Notes: generated by a model from the letters alone, not told the origin. A DNA stretch of 64,000 nucleotides from Streptomyces sp. NRRL S-337 (GCF_000720175.1 NZ_JOIX01000035.1:10813-74812); one strand, 5' to 3'; shown: positions 17,060-25,568, numbered from the stretch's first letter. Translations and numbers: made by a program.

Positions 17060-18256
17060 ATGGCAGCCCACACCTATCGCGCGCTCCTGACCCGGCACGT
17101 GCTGAGCTGGGCCGCGGTCGCCGCCGCGGCGCGCATGCCGGTGGCGATGGCCCCGTTGGCGCTCGTCTTCGTCGTCCGGGAACGGCCCGGCGGATATGTG
17201 CTGGGCGCCGAACTCGCGGCCGTCTACGTGGTGGGTGAGGTTATCGGCGCCGCGCTGCTCGGGGCGAGACTGCGGCCCGACCGGGCCCGGCGCCACCTCG
17301 CGGGCGGACTCGGCGCGGGCGCCGCGGCGTTCGCCGGCCTGGGACTGCTGCCCGGCGCTCCCGACCTCCTGCTCGGCGCGTTCGCCCTCGTCGCCGGGGC
17401 CGCCCCGGGCGCGTCCCCGGGCGGCCTGCGCACCCTGCTGACCGAGCACGTCGACCCCGGCCTGGTCACCAAGGCACTCAGCGCGGAGGCCACCCTCTCG
17501 TACGCGGTCTGGGCCGCCGCGCCCGCCGCGGCCGGCGCCCTGGCCTTCGGGGTGGCCCCCTCCGCCCCGCTGCTGCTGGCGGCCGGCCTGATGGCGCTGT
17601 CCGCCGCCGGACTGTGGGCGCTGCCGGCCGGCTGGCGATCGGACCCCGCCGACCGCGCCGGCGTCCCGATGCTCCGCACCCTCGCCGCGGCCTGGCCGGT
17701 CTACGTGTCGGGCGCCGCGGCCATGTCGCTGCTCGCCCTGGCCGAACTCGTCCTGCCCGCCCTGCTGGAACAGCGTCACCTCGCGGTCGGCTGGTCCGGT
17801 CCGCTGCTGGCCGGGTACGCCCTCGCCTCCGCGGCCGGCTCGCTGCTGTACGGGCTGCGCAGCTGGCCCGGCCGCCTCGGCACCCAGAGCCTGGTTCTGC
17901 TGCTCGCCGTCGCCGCCTGTGTGGCCGCCGCCGGGGTGGTCCCGCTGCTCGGCGTCATCGCGGCGGCCCTGTCCCTGGCCGGGCTGCTGCAGGCCGGGCT
18001 GCAGCTGACCCGGGCGCTCGGGCTGCGTGCCGTACTGCCGCCCAGTGCCCTGGCCGCGGGCTACTCGATGATGTACTCGGTGGTCGGCGTCGGATACGCC
18101 GCCAGCGCCTCGCTCTCCGGGGTGGTGCTGGGGCTGGCCACGCCCAGCACCGCGATCCTCGCCGGGGTGCTGCTCACCCTCGTCCTCACCGCGGCCGCCG
18201 CGGCCGGTGAACTCCGGCTGGTCCGGGCCGGCGAGTGCGCACCGGCCGAGCGCTGA
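17060..18256 (+). CDS. MFS-type membrane transporter
   Basis: 398 residues from ATG 17060 (the open frame extends upstream, but the polypeptide there lacks membrane character). Hydrophobic Ala/Leu/Gly-rich helices run from residue ~10 to the C-terminus in a 12-helix MFS-like pattern; the first helices (MPVAMAPLALVFVVRE, YVVGEVIGAALLGARLRPDRARR) resemble the exporter group seen next to peptide antibiotic genes. Likely pumps the product of the adjacent cluster out of the cell. Divergent from the radical SAM gene with about 250 bases between, so both may share regulation. Confidence 0.85.
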   Translation: MAAHTYRALLTRHVLSWAAVAAAARMPVAMAPLALVFVVRERPGGYVLGAELAAVYVVGEVIGAALLGARLRPDRARRHLAGGLGAGAAAFAGLGLLPGAPDLLLGAFALVAGAAPGASPGGLRTLLTEHVDPGLVTKALSAEATLSYAVWAAAPAAAGALAFGVAPSAPLLLAAGLMALSAAGLWALPAGWRSDPADRAGVPMLRTLAAAWPVYVSGAAAMSLLALAELVLPALLEQRHLAVGWSGPLLAGYALASAAGSLLYGLRSWPGRLGTQSLVLLLAVAACVAAAGVVPLLGVIAAALSLAGLLQAGLQLTRALGLRAVLPPSALAAGYSMMYSVVGVGYAASASLSGVVLGLATPSTAILAGVLLTLVLTAAAAAGELRLVRAGECAPAER

Positions 18257-18301
18257 GGCCCGCACCACCGCCCCCACCGTCCCCGCCCCCCGCCCGGGCC
18301 G

Positions 18302-19054
18302 TCAGGCCGCCGGTTTCCCCAGCGCGGCGATCCGGGACGGCAGGGTCTGCCACACCTCGGGGGTGTAGAAGTGCCCGCCGGGCAGCTCGTCGTGGCGGAA
18401 CGGGCCGGCCGCCAGCTTCCGCCACTGCCGCGCCGTCTGCGGATCGATCACCTCGTCGACCGCCCCGGTCAGCACCTGCAGCGGTGCCCGCACCGTCGCG
18501 CCCGCCCGGTGGTAGAAGGAGTCGCGCACCCGGAGGTCGGCCCGCATCAGTTCCACGGCGATCTCGCACAGGTCCGGGTCGCCCAGCACATGCCCCGGAA
18601 GCAGCCCGAACTCCCGCATCCAGTGCATGAGTTCACCGTCCGACTGGTGCTGCGCCGGGAACATGTCCTGCGGGGTGAGCCCCCGGCTGGGCGCGTTGGC
18701 CGAGGACACCACGACCGCCGCCGGGGCCGGCCCGCCGCGCTCCTCGATCCGGGCCGCGACGTCGAAGGCCATCCAGCCGCCCATGCTGTGCCCGAAGAGC
18801 ACATAGGGCAGGCCGGCGGCGGACAGCACCGCGGTGACCGCGTCCTCGGCCAGCTCGTCCCAGTCCCGGGCGCAGTCCTCGGCGAACCGGCCCTCCCGTC
18901 CCGGATAGCAGACCGCCGCCAGCTCCGTGCCGGGCGGCATCGCCTCGGTCCAGGCGAGGTACGAGCCCGCCCCGCCGCCGCAGAAGCCGAGGCAGACCAG
19001 CCGCTGCGCGGCGTCCGGGACCGGCTGGGGGCGGACCACGATGGTGTCCTGCAT
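18302..19054 (-). CDS. Type II thioesterase
   Basis: 250-residue alpha/beta hydrolase of the NRPS/PKS editing thioesterase family. Nucleophile elbow GHSMGG (Ser90), catalytic Asp in LTGAVDEVI and His in LPGGHFY, plus FCGGGAGSY near the N-terminus. It removes mis-primed or stalled acyl groups from carrier proteins. It is the last gene of a minus-strand operon (LmbU regulator, SyrP-like hydroxylase, A-PCP) and starts 75 bases after the A-PCP stop. A shuttle role, moving aminoacyl groups between carriers, is known for some alpha/beta hydrolases with Cys nucleophiles; here the nucleophile is Ser, favouring editing. Confidence 0.93.
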   Translation of the reverse strand: MQDTIVVRPQPVPDAAQRLVCLGFCGGGAGSYLAWTEAMPPGTELAAVCYPGREGRFAEDCARDWDELAEDAVTAVLSAAGLPYVLFGHSMGGWMAFDVAARIEERGGPAPAAVVVSSANAPSRGLTPQDMFPAQHQSDGELMHWMREFGLLPGHVLGDPDLCEIAVELMRADLRVRDSFYHRAGATVRAPLQVLTGAVDEVIDPQTARQWRKLAAGPFRHDELPGGHFYTPEVWQTLPSRIAALGKPAA

Positions 19055-19129
19055 GGGTCGTCTCTCTTCTCGGGAAGCGGAAGCGCTGCTCGGTGGTGTC
19101 CGGCCGTACCGGACGGGCGGGGCGGCGGC

Positions 19130-20929
19130 TCAGCCGGCCGGTGCGGAGGCGTCGTGGTGGCGCTGTACGTGCTGGGCGAGATCCCGCAGCCGCGGGTGCC
19201 GGTAGACCTCCTTGACCGAGATCACCACGCCGAGGTTCCGCTTGAGCCGCCCCACGACCCGCAGCGCCATCAGCGAGTGCCCGCCCAGGGCGAAGAAGTC
19301 GTCGTCAGCGCCGACCCGTTGCCGGCCCAGCACCTCCGACCAGACCTCGGCGATCAGCTTCTCGTAGGGGCCGTCCGGCTCGGCGGCCGCCGGGTCAGCC
19401 CCCGGGCCGTCCGGCGGCTCTGGCAGCGCGGCCACGTCCAGCTTCCCGTTGGCCGTCAGCGGCAGCGCGTCGAGCAGTACGCAGTCCGACGGCACCATGA
19501 AGTCCGGCAACATGGAGGCGAGATGGTCCCGCAGCCGGCCGGGGTCGGGCGCCGCCCCGCCGGACGGCACCGCGTACGCCACCAGCCGCTCACCGGCCGG
19601 ACCGTCGTCGCGGACCACGACGGCGGCGCTGCCGACGCCCTCGTACGAGACCAGTGCGTGCTCGATCTCGCCCGGCTCGATCCGGAAGCCGCGGAACTTC
19701 ATCTGGCGGTCGGCCCGGCCCAGGAAGGCGAGGAGGCCCTCGGCGGTGCGCCGGACCCGGTCGCCGGTGCGGTACATCCGCTCGCCGGGTCCGCCGAACG
19801 GATCGGCGACGAACCGCTCCGCGGTCAGGGCCGGGCGGCCGGCGTAGCCGTGGGCCAGCCGCGGTCCGGCGACGTACAGCTCGCCCTCGGCGCCCTCGGG
19901 CACCGGGCGCAGCGCCTCGTCGAGCACGTACAGCCGGCCGCCCGGGAGGGTGTCCCCGAGGTGCGGGGTGCCGCCGGTCATCCAGGTGACCGTGGCGTCG
20001 ACCGTGCATTCGGTCGGGCCGTAGAGGTTCAGGGCTTCCGGGCCGCCCGCACCGGCCGCCTCCGCGAGCTCCCGCCAGGTCCGTGCCGGCACCGGTTCGC
20101 CGCCCATGAACAGCCGGAGGGTCCGCCCGTCGGTCCGCGGCGCGGTCAGCGTCCCGCGCAACAACTCCCAGTGGGACGGCGTGAGATCGAGGTCGGTGAC
20201 CGCGTGCGCGTCGAGCACGACGGCCAGCCGGGCCGGGTCCTTGCGGTCCTCCTCGGTCAGTACGACCACGGTGTCGCCCCGGCAGACCCGTGCCCACTGT
20301 TGCACCGACGCGTCGAAGGACACGCTGGCGTTCCAGGCGACCACCCGGGGCGCGGCCGCGTAGGCACCGGCCTCCTCCAGCCCCGCCAGCAGGGCGGCCA
20401 CCCCGCCGCGGGACGCCTCCACACCCTTGGGGCGGCCGGTCGAACCGGAGGTGTAGATCAGGTAGGCGGGGTCGAGCGGAGTACTGTCCGCCGGATCCAC
20501 GGGGAGGCCGCCCTCCGGCGCGGGGGCGTCGCCCGGGGCGTCCGGATCGAGGACCACGGCCCCGGCCGCCGCCCCGAGCGCGGTGCCCTGCTCGGCGAGC
20601 AGTGCCGCGATGCCGGCGTCCCGGGCCATGAACGCGAGCCGTTCCCGCGGATAGTGCGGATCGAGCGGTACGTACGCGGCACCCGCCCGCCACACCGCCA
20701 GCAGCGCCACGACGAGCCGGGCCGTACGGGGCAGCGCCACGCCGACCCGGGCGCCGCGGCCGACGCCGCGGGCGGCCAGCGCGCGGGCCAACCGGGCGGT
20801 GCGGCGGTCGAGTTCGGCGAAGGTCAGGGACCCCTCGCCGTCCCGTACCGCGATCCGCTCCGGGTGGTCCCGCACCACCCGGGCGAAGCGCCGGACGGCG
20901 TCGACCGGCTCCGGACGGAGGTCAGCCAT
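19130..20929 (-). CDS. Stand-alone NRPS A-PCP, predicted glutamine-activating
   Basis: 599 residues: adenylation domain (~10-500; A3 [10 protein letters not shown] at 160, A8 YRTGDRV, A10 NGKLD) and a carrier domain (~515-590) with phosphopantetheine Ser552 in LGGHSL. By hand alignment to GrsA the specificity residues are D-A-Q-D-F-G-L-V-D-K, closest to glutamine codes (DAQDLGVVDK). It has no condensation domain. Start ATG 20929 with GGAG upstream. The 3' neighbour of a SyrP-like hydroxylase and 5' of a type II thioesterase, it is the classic arrangement for making a beta-hydroxy amino acid on a dedicated carrier. Specificity from residues is a prediction only. Confidence 0.93.
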   Translation of the reverse strand: MADLRPEPVDAVRRFARVVRDHPERIAVRDGEGSLTFAELDRRTARLARALAARGVGRGARVGVALPRTARLVVALLAVWRAGAAYVPLDPHYPRERLAFMARDAGIAALLAEQGTALGAAAGAVVLDPDAPGDAPAPEGGLPVDPADSTPLDPAYLIYTSGSTGRPKGVEASRGGVAALLAGLEEAGAYAAAPRVVAWNASVSFDASVQQWARVCRGDTVVVLTEEDRKDPARLAVVLDAHAVTDLDLTPSHWELLRGTLTAPRTDGRTLRLFMGGEPVPARTWRELAEAAGAGGPEALNLYGPTECTVDATVTWMTGGTPHLGDTLPGGRLYVLDEALRPVPEGAEGELYVAGPRLAHGYAGRPALTAERFVADPFGGPGERMYRTGDRVRRTAEGLLAFLGRADRQMKFRGFRIEPGEIEHALVSYEGVGSAAVVVRDDGPAGERLVAYAVPSGGAAPDPGRLRDHLASMLPDFMVPSDCVLLDALPLTANGKLDVAALPEPPDGPGADPAAAEPDGPYEKLIAEVWSEVLGRQRVGADDDFFALGGHSLMALRVVGRLKRNLGVVISVKEVYRHPRLRDLAQHVQRHHDASAPAG

Positions 20930-21029
20930 GAACAGACTCCTTGTGCCGCGCGGGGGCGTCCCGCGGAGAGGGAGGTGAAGGGAAGTGAGGGGGTGGGGCC
21001 GGCGGTCCGGTGGGCCGTGCGGCGGCCGG

Positions 21030-22055
21030 TCAGCCGAACGCGGCGGCCGGAGGCACGGTGGGCCGGCAGTCGGCCAGTTCGACCGGCGCGCCCATCGACA
21101 CCGCGATCCGGCGGTCGCCGCGGAACGGGTCGCGGCCGTGCGCGGTGAGGATGTTGTCGACCAGCAGCAGATCGCCCGGCTGCCAGGGCTCACGGACCGT
21201 CGCCGCGTCGTACGCCGCCTGGACGGCGGCCAGGTCCTCCTCGGTCAGCGGGCTGCCGTCGCCGAAGGCCGTACGGAAGGGCAGCCCGTCGGGTCCGAAC
21301 TCGTCGAGCAGGATCTCCCGCAGCTCCTCGTCCAGCGACCACTCGTTCCAGAAGACCAGGTGGTTGAACCAGACCTCGTCCCCGGTCACCGGGTGGGACA
21401 GGACCCCGGGCCGCACCTGGCCGGTGCGCAGATTGCCGTCCTCCTGCCAGGCGTGCGCGATCAGGTTGTCCGCGCAGTAACGCTCCACCACGGCCCGGTC
21501 GTCGGAGCCGAACGCGCTTCGCCAGTCGGTGGAGATGTGGTCGGAGTAGCTGCGGCGGAGCAGCCAGCCGGTCTGCCGCATCTTCGCCACCAGGGGCGCG
21601 GGGATGCCGGCGAGCACCTTGCGGCAGTCGGCGACCGGGGTGGCGCCGCCCTCCTCGGGCGCGGTCAGGCAGGCGAACAGCAGCAGGCCGGGGAAGGTCA
21701 GGGTGTAGCTGTTCTCGTTGTGCATGTGGATGCGCTGGGACGGCGGCAGGTCCGTGGACGAGTAGACGCCCTGGCCGAAGTCGCTGCGCGGGGTGGCCTT
21801 TTCGCGGTACGGCGTGGACTCGGGGATGAGCACGTCGCGGACCGCGGCGACATCACCGACCTCCGTCAGGGGCAGACCGCGCAGATACACGGCCCCGTGG
21901 GTGTGCAGCGCCCGGGTCAGTTCCGGGCGGACGGCGGCGAGCCAGGCACGGGCCGCGGCCATGTCGGCCAGGCCGGGTGTCCGGGCCAGTGCGGGCTTTC
22001 CGGGGGCGAGTTCCCAGGCGAGCGACGGGGAATCCGGCAGGTTTGCAGGACGCAC
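21030..22055 (-). CDS. SyrP-like Fe(II)/2-oxoglutarate hydroxylase (TauD/TfdA family)
   Basis: About 341 residues. The iron ligands are visible as HNE (in IHMHNENSY; an HxE rather than HxD, as in SyrP-type enzymes) and a distal His in DNILTAHGRDPFRGDRRI, whose arginine binds 2-oxoglutarate. SyrP and the kutzneride KtzO/KtzP enzymes beta-hydroxylate Asp or Glu while tethered to a carrier; with a Gln-type A-PCP immediately downstream, beta-hydroxylation of carrier-bound Gln is the inferred reaction. GTG 22055 has AAAGG eight bases upstream; GTG 22064 is an alternative. Part of the minus operon with the LmbU regulator. Confidence 0.88.
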   Translation of the reverse strand: MRPANLPDSPSLAWELAPGKPALARTPGLADMAAARAWLAAVRPELTRALHTHGAVYLRGLPLTEVGDVAAVRDVLIPESTPYREKATPRSDFGQGVYSSTDLPPSQRIHMHNENSYTLTFPGLLLFACLTAPEEGGATPVADCRKVLAGIPAPLVAKMRQTGWLLRRSYSDHISTDWRSAFGSDDRAVVERYCADNLIAHAWQEDGNLRTGQVRPGVLSHPVTGDEVWFNHLVFWNEWSLDEELREILLDEFGPDGLPFRTAFGDGSPLTEEDLAAVQAAYDAATVREPWQPGDLLLVDNILTAHGRDPFRGDRRIAVSMGAPVELADCRPTVPPAAAFG

Positions 22056-22112
22056 GTTCAGCACCTTTCACTCAGCGCCTTTTCGGGTACGGCATTCCGG
22101 GGCACCGTCAGG

Positions 22113-22781
22113 TCAGCCGCTGTAACTGCCGAGCGCATTGTTGGCCGCGAGGTCCAGCCGGTCCACCATCCAGGTTTCCAGGCTGCTGTCGCTGCGTTCC
22201 GCGGCCGCGCGGTACCGGGCGATGCGTTCCGGGGTGAGCTGAATTCCGACGGATGCGGTTTTGCGGGTGGCGGACGGTTCGGTTTCCCGGGCGGCCCGGA
22301 CGTTCGCCCGTAATTGATTGCGCGACCAGCCCAGTTCCTCGGCCCGGTTGAGCCAGTAGTCTTGCTCATGGGGCGGCAGCGACGCCACCTCCGCGTGGTG
22401 GTGGAAGCTGAGGCTGTCCCGCCGGCGGGACACCTCGAACCGCCTGGCCACCCAGGCGTAGTTGCGCAGGGTCTGGTAGTCGAGGCCGACCGCGTCGACC
22501 GCCCTGCGGTAGCGGTCGGTGTAGCGCCACTGGCCGTAGATCAGCCAGTCGCCCAGGCACCAGGCCGACGAGTTGGCGACGGCCGAGATCCGCCGGCCCG
22601 CGCTCTTCCAGGTGTCGTAGCTGACCGCGGCCGGTATCTGGAGGCCGACGCGGGTGACGAAGACGCCCCGCGCGGCGTCGTCCGGCGTGGTCTGCCGGGG
22701 CCGTACGGCGGGGAGTTCGGTGATTTCCTTGCCCGACCCGGCGCGCGGAGCGGTGCCCAGGGCTGCGGACGATGTGCTCAA
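22113..22781 (-). CDS. LmbU family transcriptional regulator
   Basis: 222 residues matching the LmbU/NovE/HmtD group of cluster-situated activators: SSAWCLGDWLIYGQWRY, GLDYQTLRNYAWVARRFE, SRRRDSLSFHHHAEVA and LSWSRNQLR-type segments (here GWSRNQLRANVRAARE), followed by a short arm. LmbU binds DNA through a C-terminal helix-turn-helix and activates lincomycin genes. The start is TTG 22781, supported by GAGGAG five bases upstream. First gene of the operon with the hydroxylase, A-PCP and thioesterase, so it probably controls its own operon and the divergent NRPS genes. Confidence 0.9.
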   Translation of the reverse strand: MSTSSAALGTAPRAGSGKEITELPAVRPRQTTPDDAARGVFVTRVGLQIPAAVSYDTWKSAGRRISAVANSSAWCLGDWLIYGQWRYTDRYRRAVDAVGLDYQTLRNYAWVARRFEVSRRRDSLSFHHHAEVASLPPHEQDYWLNRAEELGWSRNQLRANVRAARETEPSATRKTASVGIQLTPERIARYRAAAERSDSSLETWMVDRLDLAANNALGSYSG

Positions 22782-22894
22782 AGCTTCTCCTCGGTGCGGT
22801 TGCTTCGAACCGGACGGGTTCCGCGCACCGGCCGGACCGCGCCTACGGTCCGGGTGCGACGGCCGCCCGTCAGAAAATGCTCGGCCCGGGGCGC

Positions 22895-23077
22895 TCAGAA
22901 CGGCCCGGTGTGCGGGGTGGGAACGCGGCCCCAGGCCGAGTCGCCGAGGACGGCGCCCGAGGCGCCGGAGGTGAGGTGGCCCGCGCGCTCGACGGACGGA
23001 GCGGAATGGTCAATTCCATATCCGACGGCTGTGGCCAGGACGGCGGCGATGGTGAAAACGCGCAGGATGCGAGGCAT
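22895..23077 (-). CDS. Small secreted or membrane-anchored protein
   Basis: 60 residues from ATG 23077, which has GGGGG(A) just upstream. The N-terminus (MPRILRVFTIAAVLATAVGYG) is a signal-peptide or single-helix segment and the rest is short and polar, ending HTGPF. Small exported proteins with a DSAWG-like stretch are common and uncharacterised in Streptomyces. It lies between the LmbU operon and the divergent LuxR-type gene; whether it belongs to the pathway is unknown. Confidence 0.55.
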   Translation of the reverse strand: MPRILRVFTIAAVLATAVGYGIDHSAPSVERAGHLTSGASGAVLGDSAWGRVPTPHTGPF

Positions 23078-23186
23078 CGTGGTCCCCCATTGTGCGGCCA
23101 AGGATGTGGCTGGCGCCGCTTATCCTCTTCGGCCCGCCAAGATCATTGGACTGCGGACGGGGTGCACAAATGTAACCTGCATAGTT

Positions 23187-24215
23187 GTGAACGATGAAGA
23201 ACTGGGTCGATGTCGGTGCAATGGGGGTGAATTACCCTCAGGTCGGGTATGCGGCGATGCGCTGAGCTACTACCGGCGCATTCTCCGTGACGGAACGGCG
23301 AGCCGCGAGACCGCCCCGCCGTGCCTGCGCGCACTCGGTCTCGTCACCGACGACCCACGGACACCCGGCGTCACCACCCCGGTCCCGCCCGAGGCCGCGG
23401 CGATCGCCGCGCTGCGCCCCATAGAAGAGGCGATCGCCGACCAGCAGCGCACCTACCGCTCCGTCCAGGCCACCCTCTCCGTCTTCACCCGGACCTACGA
23501 CGACGCCAGGAAAGGCGAACAGCCCACGCTCACCGTCCTCAACGGCGCCACGGTCATCAGCAACGCCCTGGAGGCCGCCGTGAGCGGCTGCCGCGAGGAA
23601 CTGCTGACCACCCAGCCGGGCGGCGGACGCCCGGAACACCTGCTGAGCGAGGCGCTCGACCGGGACCTGCGGATGCTCGAACGCGGCGTCCGGCAGCGGA
23701 CCATCTACCAGCACACCGTCCGCTCGCACGCACCCACGCTGGCCTACATCGAGAAGGTCACCACCGCCGGGGCCGAAGTGCACACCCTGGTCGAGGTGTT
23801 CGAGCGGATGATCATCTGCGACCGGCAGGTGGCCTTCATCCCCACCACCGAGGAGCGCAGCGACAGCGCCCTGCAGATCCGGCACCCCGCACTGCTGCGC
23901 TTCCTCGTCGCGCTCTTCGACAGCGCCTGGTCGCGTTCGGTGCCGGTCGGACCGGGCGGCGTACCGGCCCGCTCCCCGCTGATCACCTCCGACGTCCAGC
24001 GGGCCATCCTGCATGCCGTGGTGTCCGGCGAGACCGACGACTCCATCGCCCGGCGGATGGGCATGAGCCGCCGCAGCGTCGCCAAGCACATCAGCCGGGT
24101 CTCCCAGCAGCTGGGCAGCAACAGCCGTGCCCAGCTCGGCTATCTGCTGGCCACCTCCGGCCTGCTGTGGCTGCCGGAGCCGCCCGGCGGCCCTCCGCCG
24201 GAACGGACCTTCTGA
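23187..24215 (+). CDS. LuxR-type (TrmB-like N-domain) regulator with a TTA codon
   Basis: 342 residues. The C-terminal helix-turn-helix (~residues 265-330) reads VVSGETDDSIARRMGMSRRSVAKHIS, the LuxR/GerE pattern; the N-terminal half resembles the TrmB-like sensory domain of Streptomyces cluster regulators. GTG 23187 is the only sensible in-frame start before the conserved region; no good SD is visible, so the mRNA may be leaderless. From this start codon 16 is TTA (23232-23234), which would make translation depend on bldA tRNA. It sits between the LmbU operon and the HmaS operon and is a probable pathway activator. Confidence 0.85.
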   Translation: MNDEELGRCRCNGGELPSGRVCGDALSYYRRILRDGTASRETAPPCLRALGLVTDDPRTPGVTTPVPPEAAAIAALRPIEEAIADQQRTYRSVQATLSVFTRTYDDARKGEQPTLTVLNGATVISNALEAAVSGCREELLTTQPGGGRPEHLLSEALDRDLRMLERGVRQRTIYQHTVRSHAPTLAYIEKVTTAGAEVHTLVEVFERMIICDRQVAFIPTTEERSDSALQIRHPALLRFLVALFDSAWSRSVPVGPGGVPARSPLITSDVQRAILHAVVSGETDDSIARRMGMSRRSVAKHISRVSQQLGSNSRAQLGYLLATSGLLWLPEPPGGPPPERTF

Positions 24216-24257
24216 CCGGCCCGGACGCGGACCGGACGGGCGCACCGGACGGCGTCC

Positions 24258-25337
24258 TCACCGGGTCGCGTCCGACCTGTTCTCCTGCAACTCCACGGCC
24301 TCGTACAGCGCCTTGATGTTGCCGCTGCCGAACGTCCGGGCGCCGAGCCGCTCGATGACCTCGAAGAACAGCGTTCCGCGCGGGTGCCCGGACCGGGTGA
24401 AGATCTGCAGCAGCTGGCCGTCCTGGTCCTGGTCGGCCAGCACGTTCAGGTCCCGCAGCTCGTCGACGGAGTGCCGGGAGAGCGTCAGCCGGCCCGGGAT
24501 CAGGTCGTAGTAGGTGCCGGGGGTGTCCAGGAAGCCGATGCCGCGCGCCGCCAGCAGCCCCACCGAGCGCACGATGTCGTCCGACGCGAACGCGACGTGC
24601 TGCACGCCCGCGCCGCCGTGGGAGGCGAGGAACCGGTCGATCTGGCCCGGTGCGCGGCCGGTGTCCGGCTCGATCAGCGTCAGCGTGACGGTCCCGGCGT
24701 CGTTCTGCACCACGATCGAGTCCATCGCCTGCGCGCCGACGACGATGCGCTCGCTGAACACCGCGGCGAAGCCCAGCGCCCGTTCGTAGTACTCGACGGT
24801 CGGTCCCAGCCGCCCCGGCTCCAGACACACCGCCAGGTGGTCGATCCCGTGCAGCCCGGTGGCCGCCGGGCCGGGCGCACCGGCCGCCGGTCCCGGCCGC
24901 TGCACGAAGGTGTGCACCACGTCCCCGAAGCCGGCGATCGAGGCGGTGACCACCCCGTCCCGCTCGGCCGGCCCGGCCACCGGTTCGGCGCCCCGCCGCA
25001 CCGCCTCGGCGAACGTGGCCGCCGCGTCCGGGGTCCCGAGCGCGATGTCCCGGATCCCGTCACCGTGACGCGCGACGTACCGGGCGGCCGGATGCCCGGC
25101 GTCCCGCGCGGCGGTCAGCACCAGCCGGATGCCGCCAGCACCCACCGCCACGGTACGGACCCCGTCCCCCGGGACACCGGATGCGCCGAAGACACCGGGG
25201 GACCGGTCCAGGACGCCGAAGCCGTAGCACGCGGTGAACGGCTCCGCGGCGGCCGCCAGGTCCGCGACCGCGAACCCGAGGTGATCGAGACGGAGTTGGC
25301 GGAGCGGTCCGGCGGGGACCGGGGTCATCGCAGACAT
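24258..25337 (-). CDS. hmaS: 4-Hydroxymandelate synthase
   Basis: 359 residues. Non-haem Fe(II) dioxygenase converting 4-hydroxyphenylpyruvate to 4-hydroxymandelate, the first committed step to Hpg. The metal triad lies in GIDHLAVC, GVQHVAFA and FFEVIER. It is told apart from the homogentisate-forming paralogue (HPPD) by VTLTLIEPD, where HPPD has a proline/asparagine-bearing PxNEP stretch, and by AQAMDSIVVQ. SNIKALYEAVELQ-like GSGNIKALYEAVE closes the protein. It starts six bases after the MbtH stop, in one operon with the A-PCP-C synthetase. The following enzyme, 4-hydroxymandelate oxidase, is not in the window. Confidence 0.93.
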   Translation of the reverse strand: MSAMTPVPAGPLRQLRLDHLGFAVADLAAAAEPFTACYGFGVLDRSPGVFGASGVPGDGVRTVAVGAGGIRLVLTAARDAGHPAARYVARHGDGIRDIALGTPDAAATFAEAVRRGAEPVAGPAERDGVVTASIAGFGDVVHTFVQRPGPAAGAPGPAATGLHGIDHLAVCLEPGRLGPTVEYYERALGFAAVFSERIVVGAQAMDSIVVQNDAGTVTLTLIEPDTGRAPGQIDRFLASHGGAGVQHVAFASDDIVRSVGLLAARGIGFLDTPGTYYDLIPGRLTLSRHSVDELRDLNVLADQDQDGQLLQIFTRSGHPRGTLFFEVIERLGARTFGSGNIKALYEAVELQENRSDATR

Positions 25338-25343
25338 CCCGGG

Positions 25344-25568
25344 TCAGCCCCTGCCGTCCTGCGCCGCGGCCATCGCCGCCACCAGGGAGGCCGGCCGCAG
25401 ATCCGTCCAGTGCTCCTCGATGTACGCGGTGCACTCCGCCCGCCCGCGGTCGTCCAGCCGCACCTCCCAGCCCGGCGGGACCTCGGCGAACGCCGGCCAC
25501 AGGGAGTACTGGCCCTCGGCGTTGACCAGGACCTTGAACGTACCGTCCGTGTCGTCGAAGGGATTCAT
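25344..25568 (-). CDS. MbtH-like protein
   Basis: 74 residues. Contains the family's invariant tryptophans and core [12 protein letters not shown]...VPPGWEV and the C-terminal WTDLRP. MbtH proteins bind NRPS adenylation domains and are needed for their folding or activity. Its ATG overlaps the stop of the upstream synthetase as ATGA, so it is made in step with that enzyme; it may also serve the other two A domains, since no second copy is seen. Confidence 0.96.
   Translation of the reverse strand: MNPFDDTDGTFKVLVNAEGQYSLWPAFAEVPPGWEVRLDDRGRAECTAYIEEHWTDLRPASLVAAMAAAQDGRG

Noticed and set aside
16811..18277. A long upstream extension of the radical SAM frame
   Set aside because: The extension is opposite the MFS gene and is compositionally random. 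ATG 16810 has an AGGAG SD and the family similarity begins there.
24258..25337. Annotation as 4-hydroxyphenylpyruvate dioxygenase (tyrosine catabolism)
   Set aside because: The active-site stretch VTLTLIEPD and the NRPS operon context fit 4-hydroxymandelate synthase, not HPPD.
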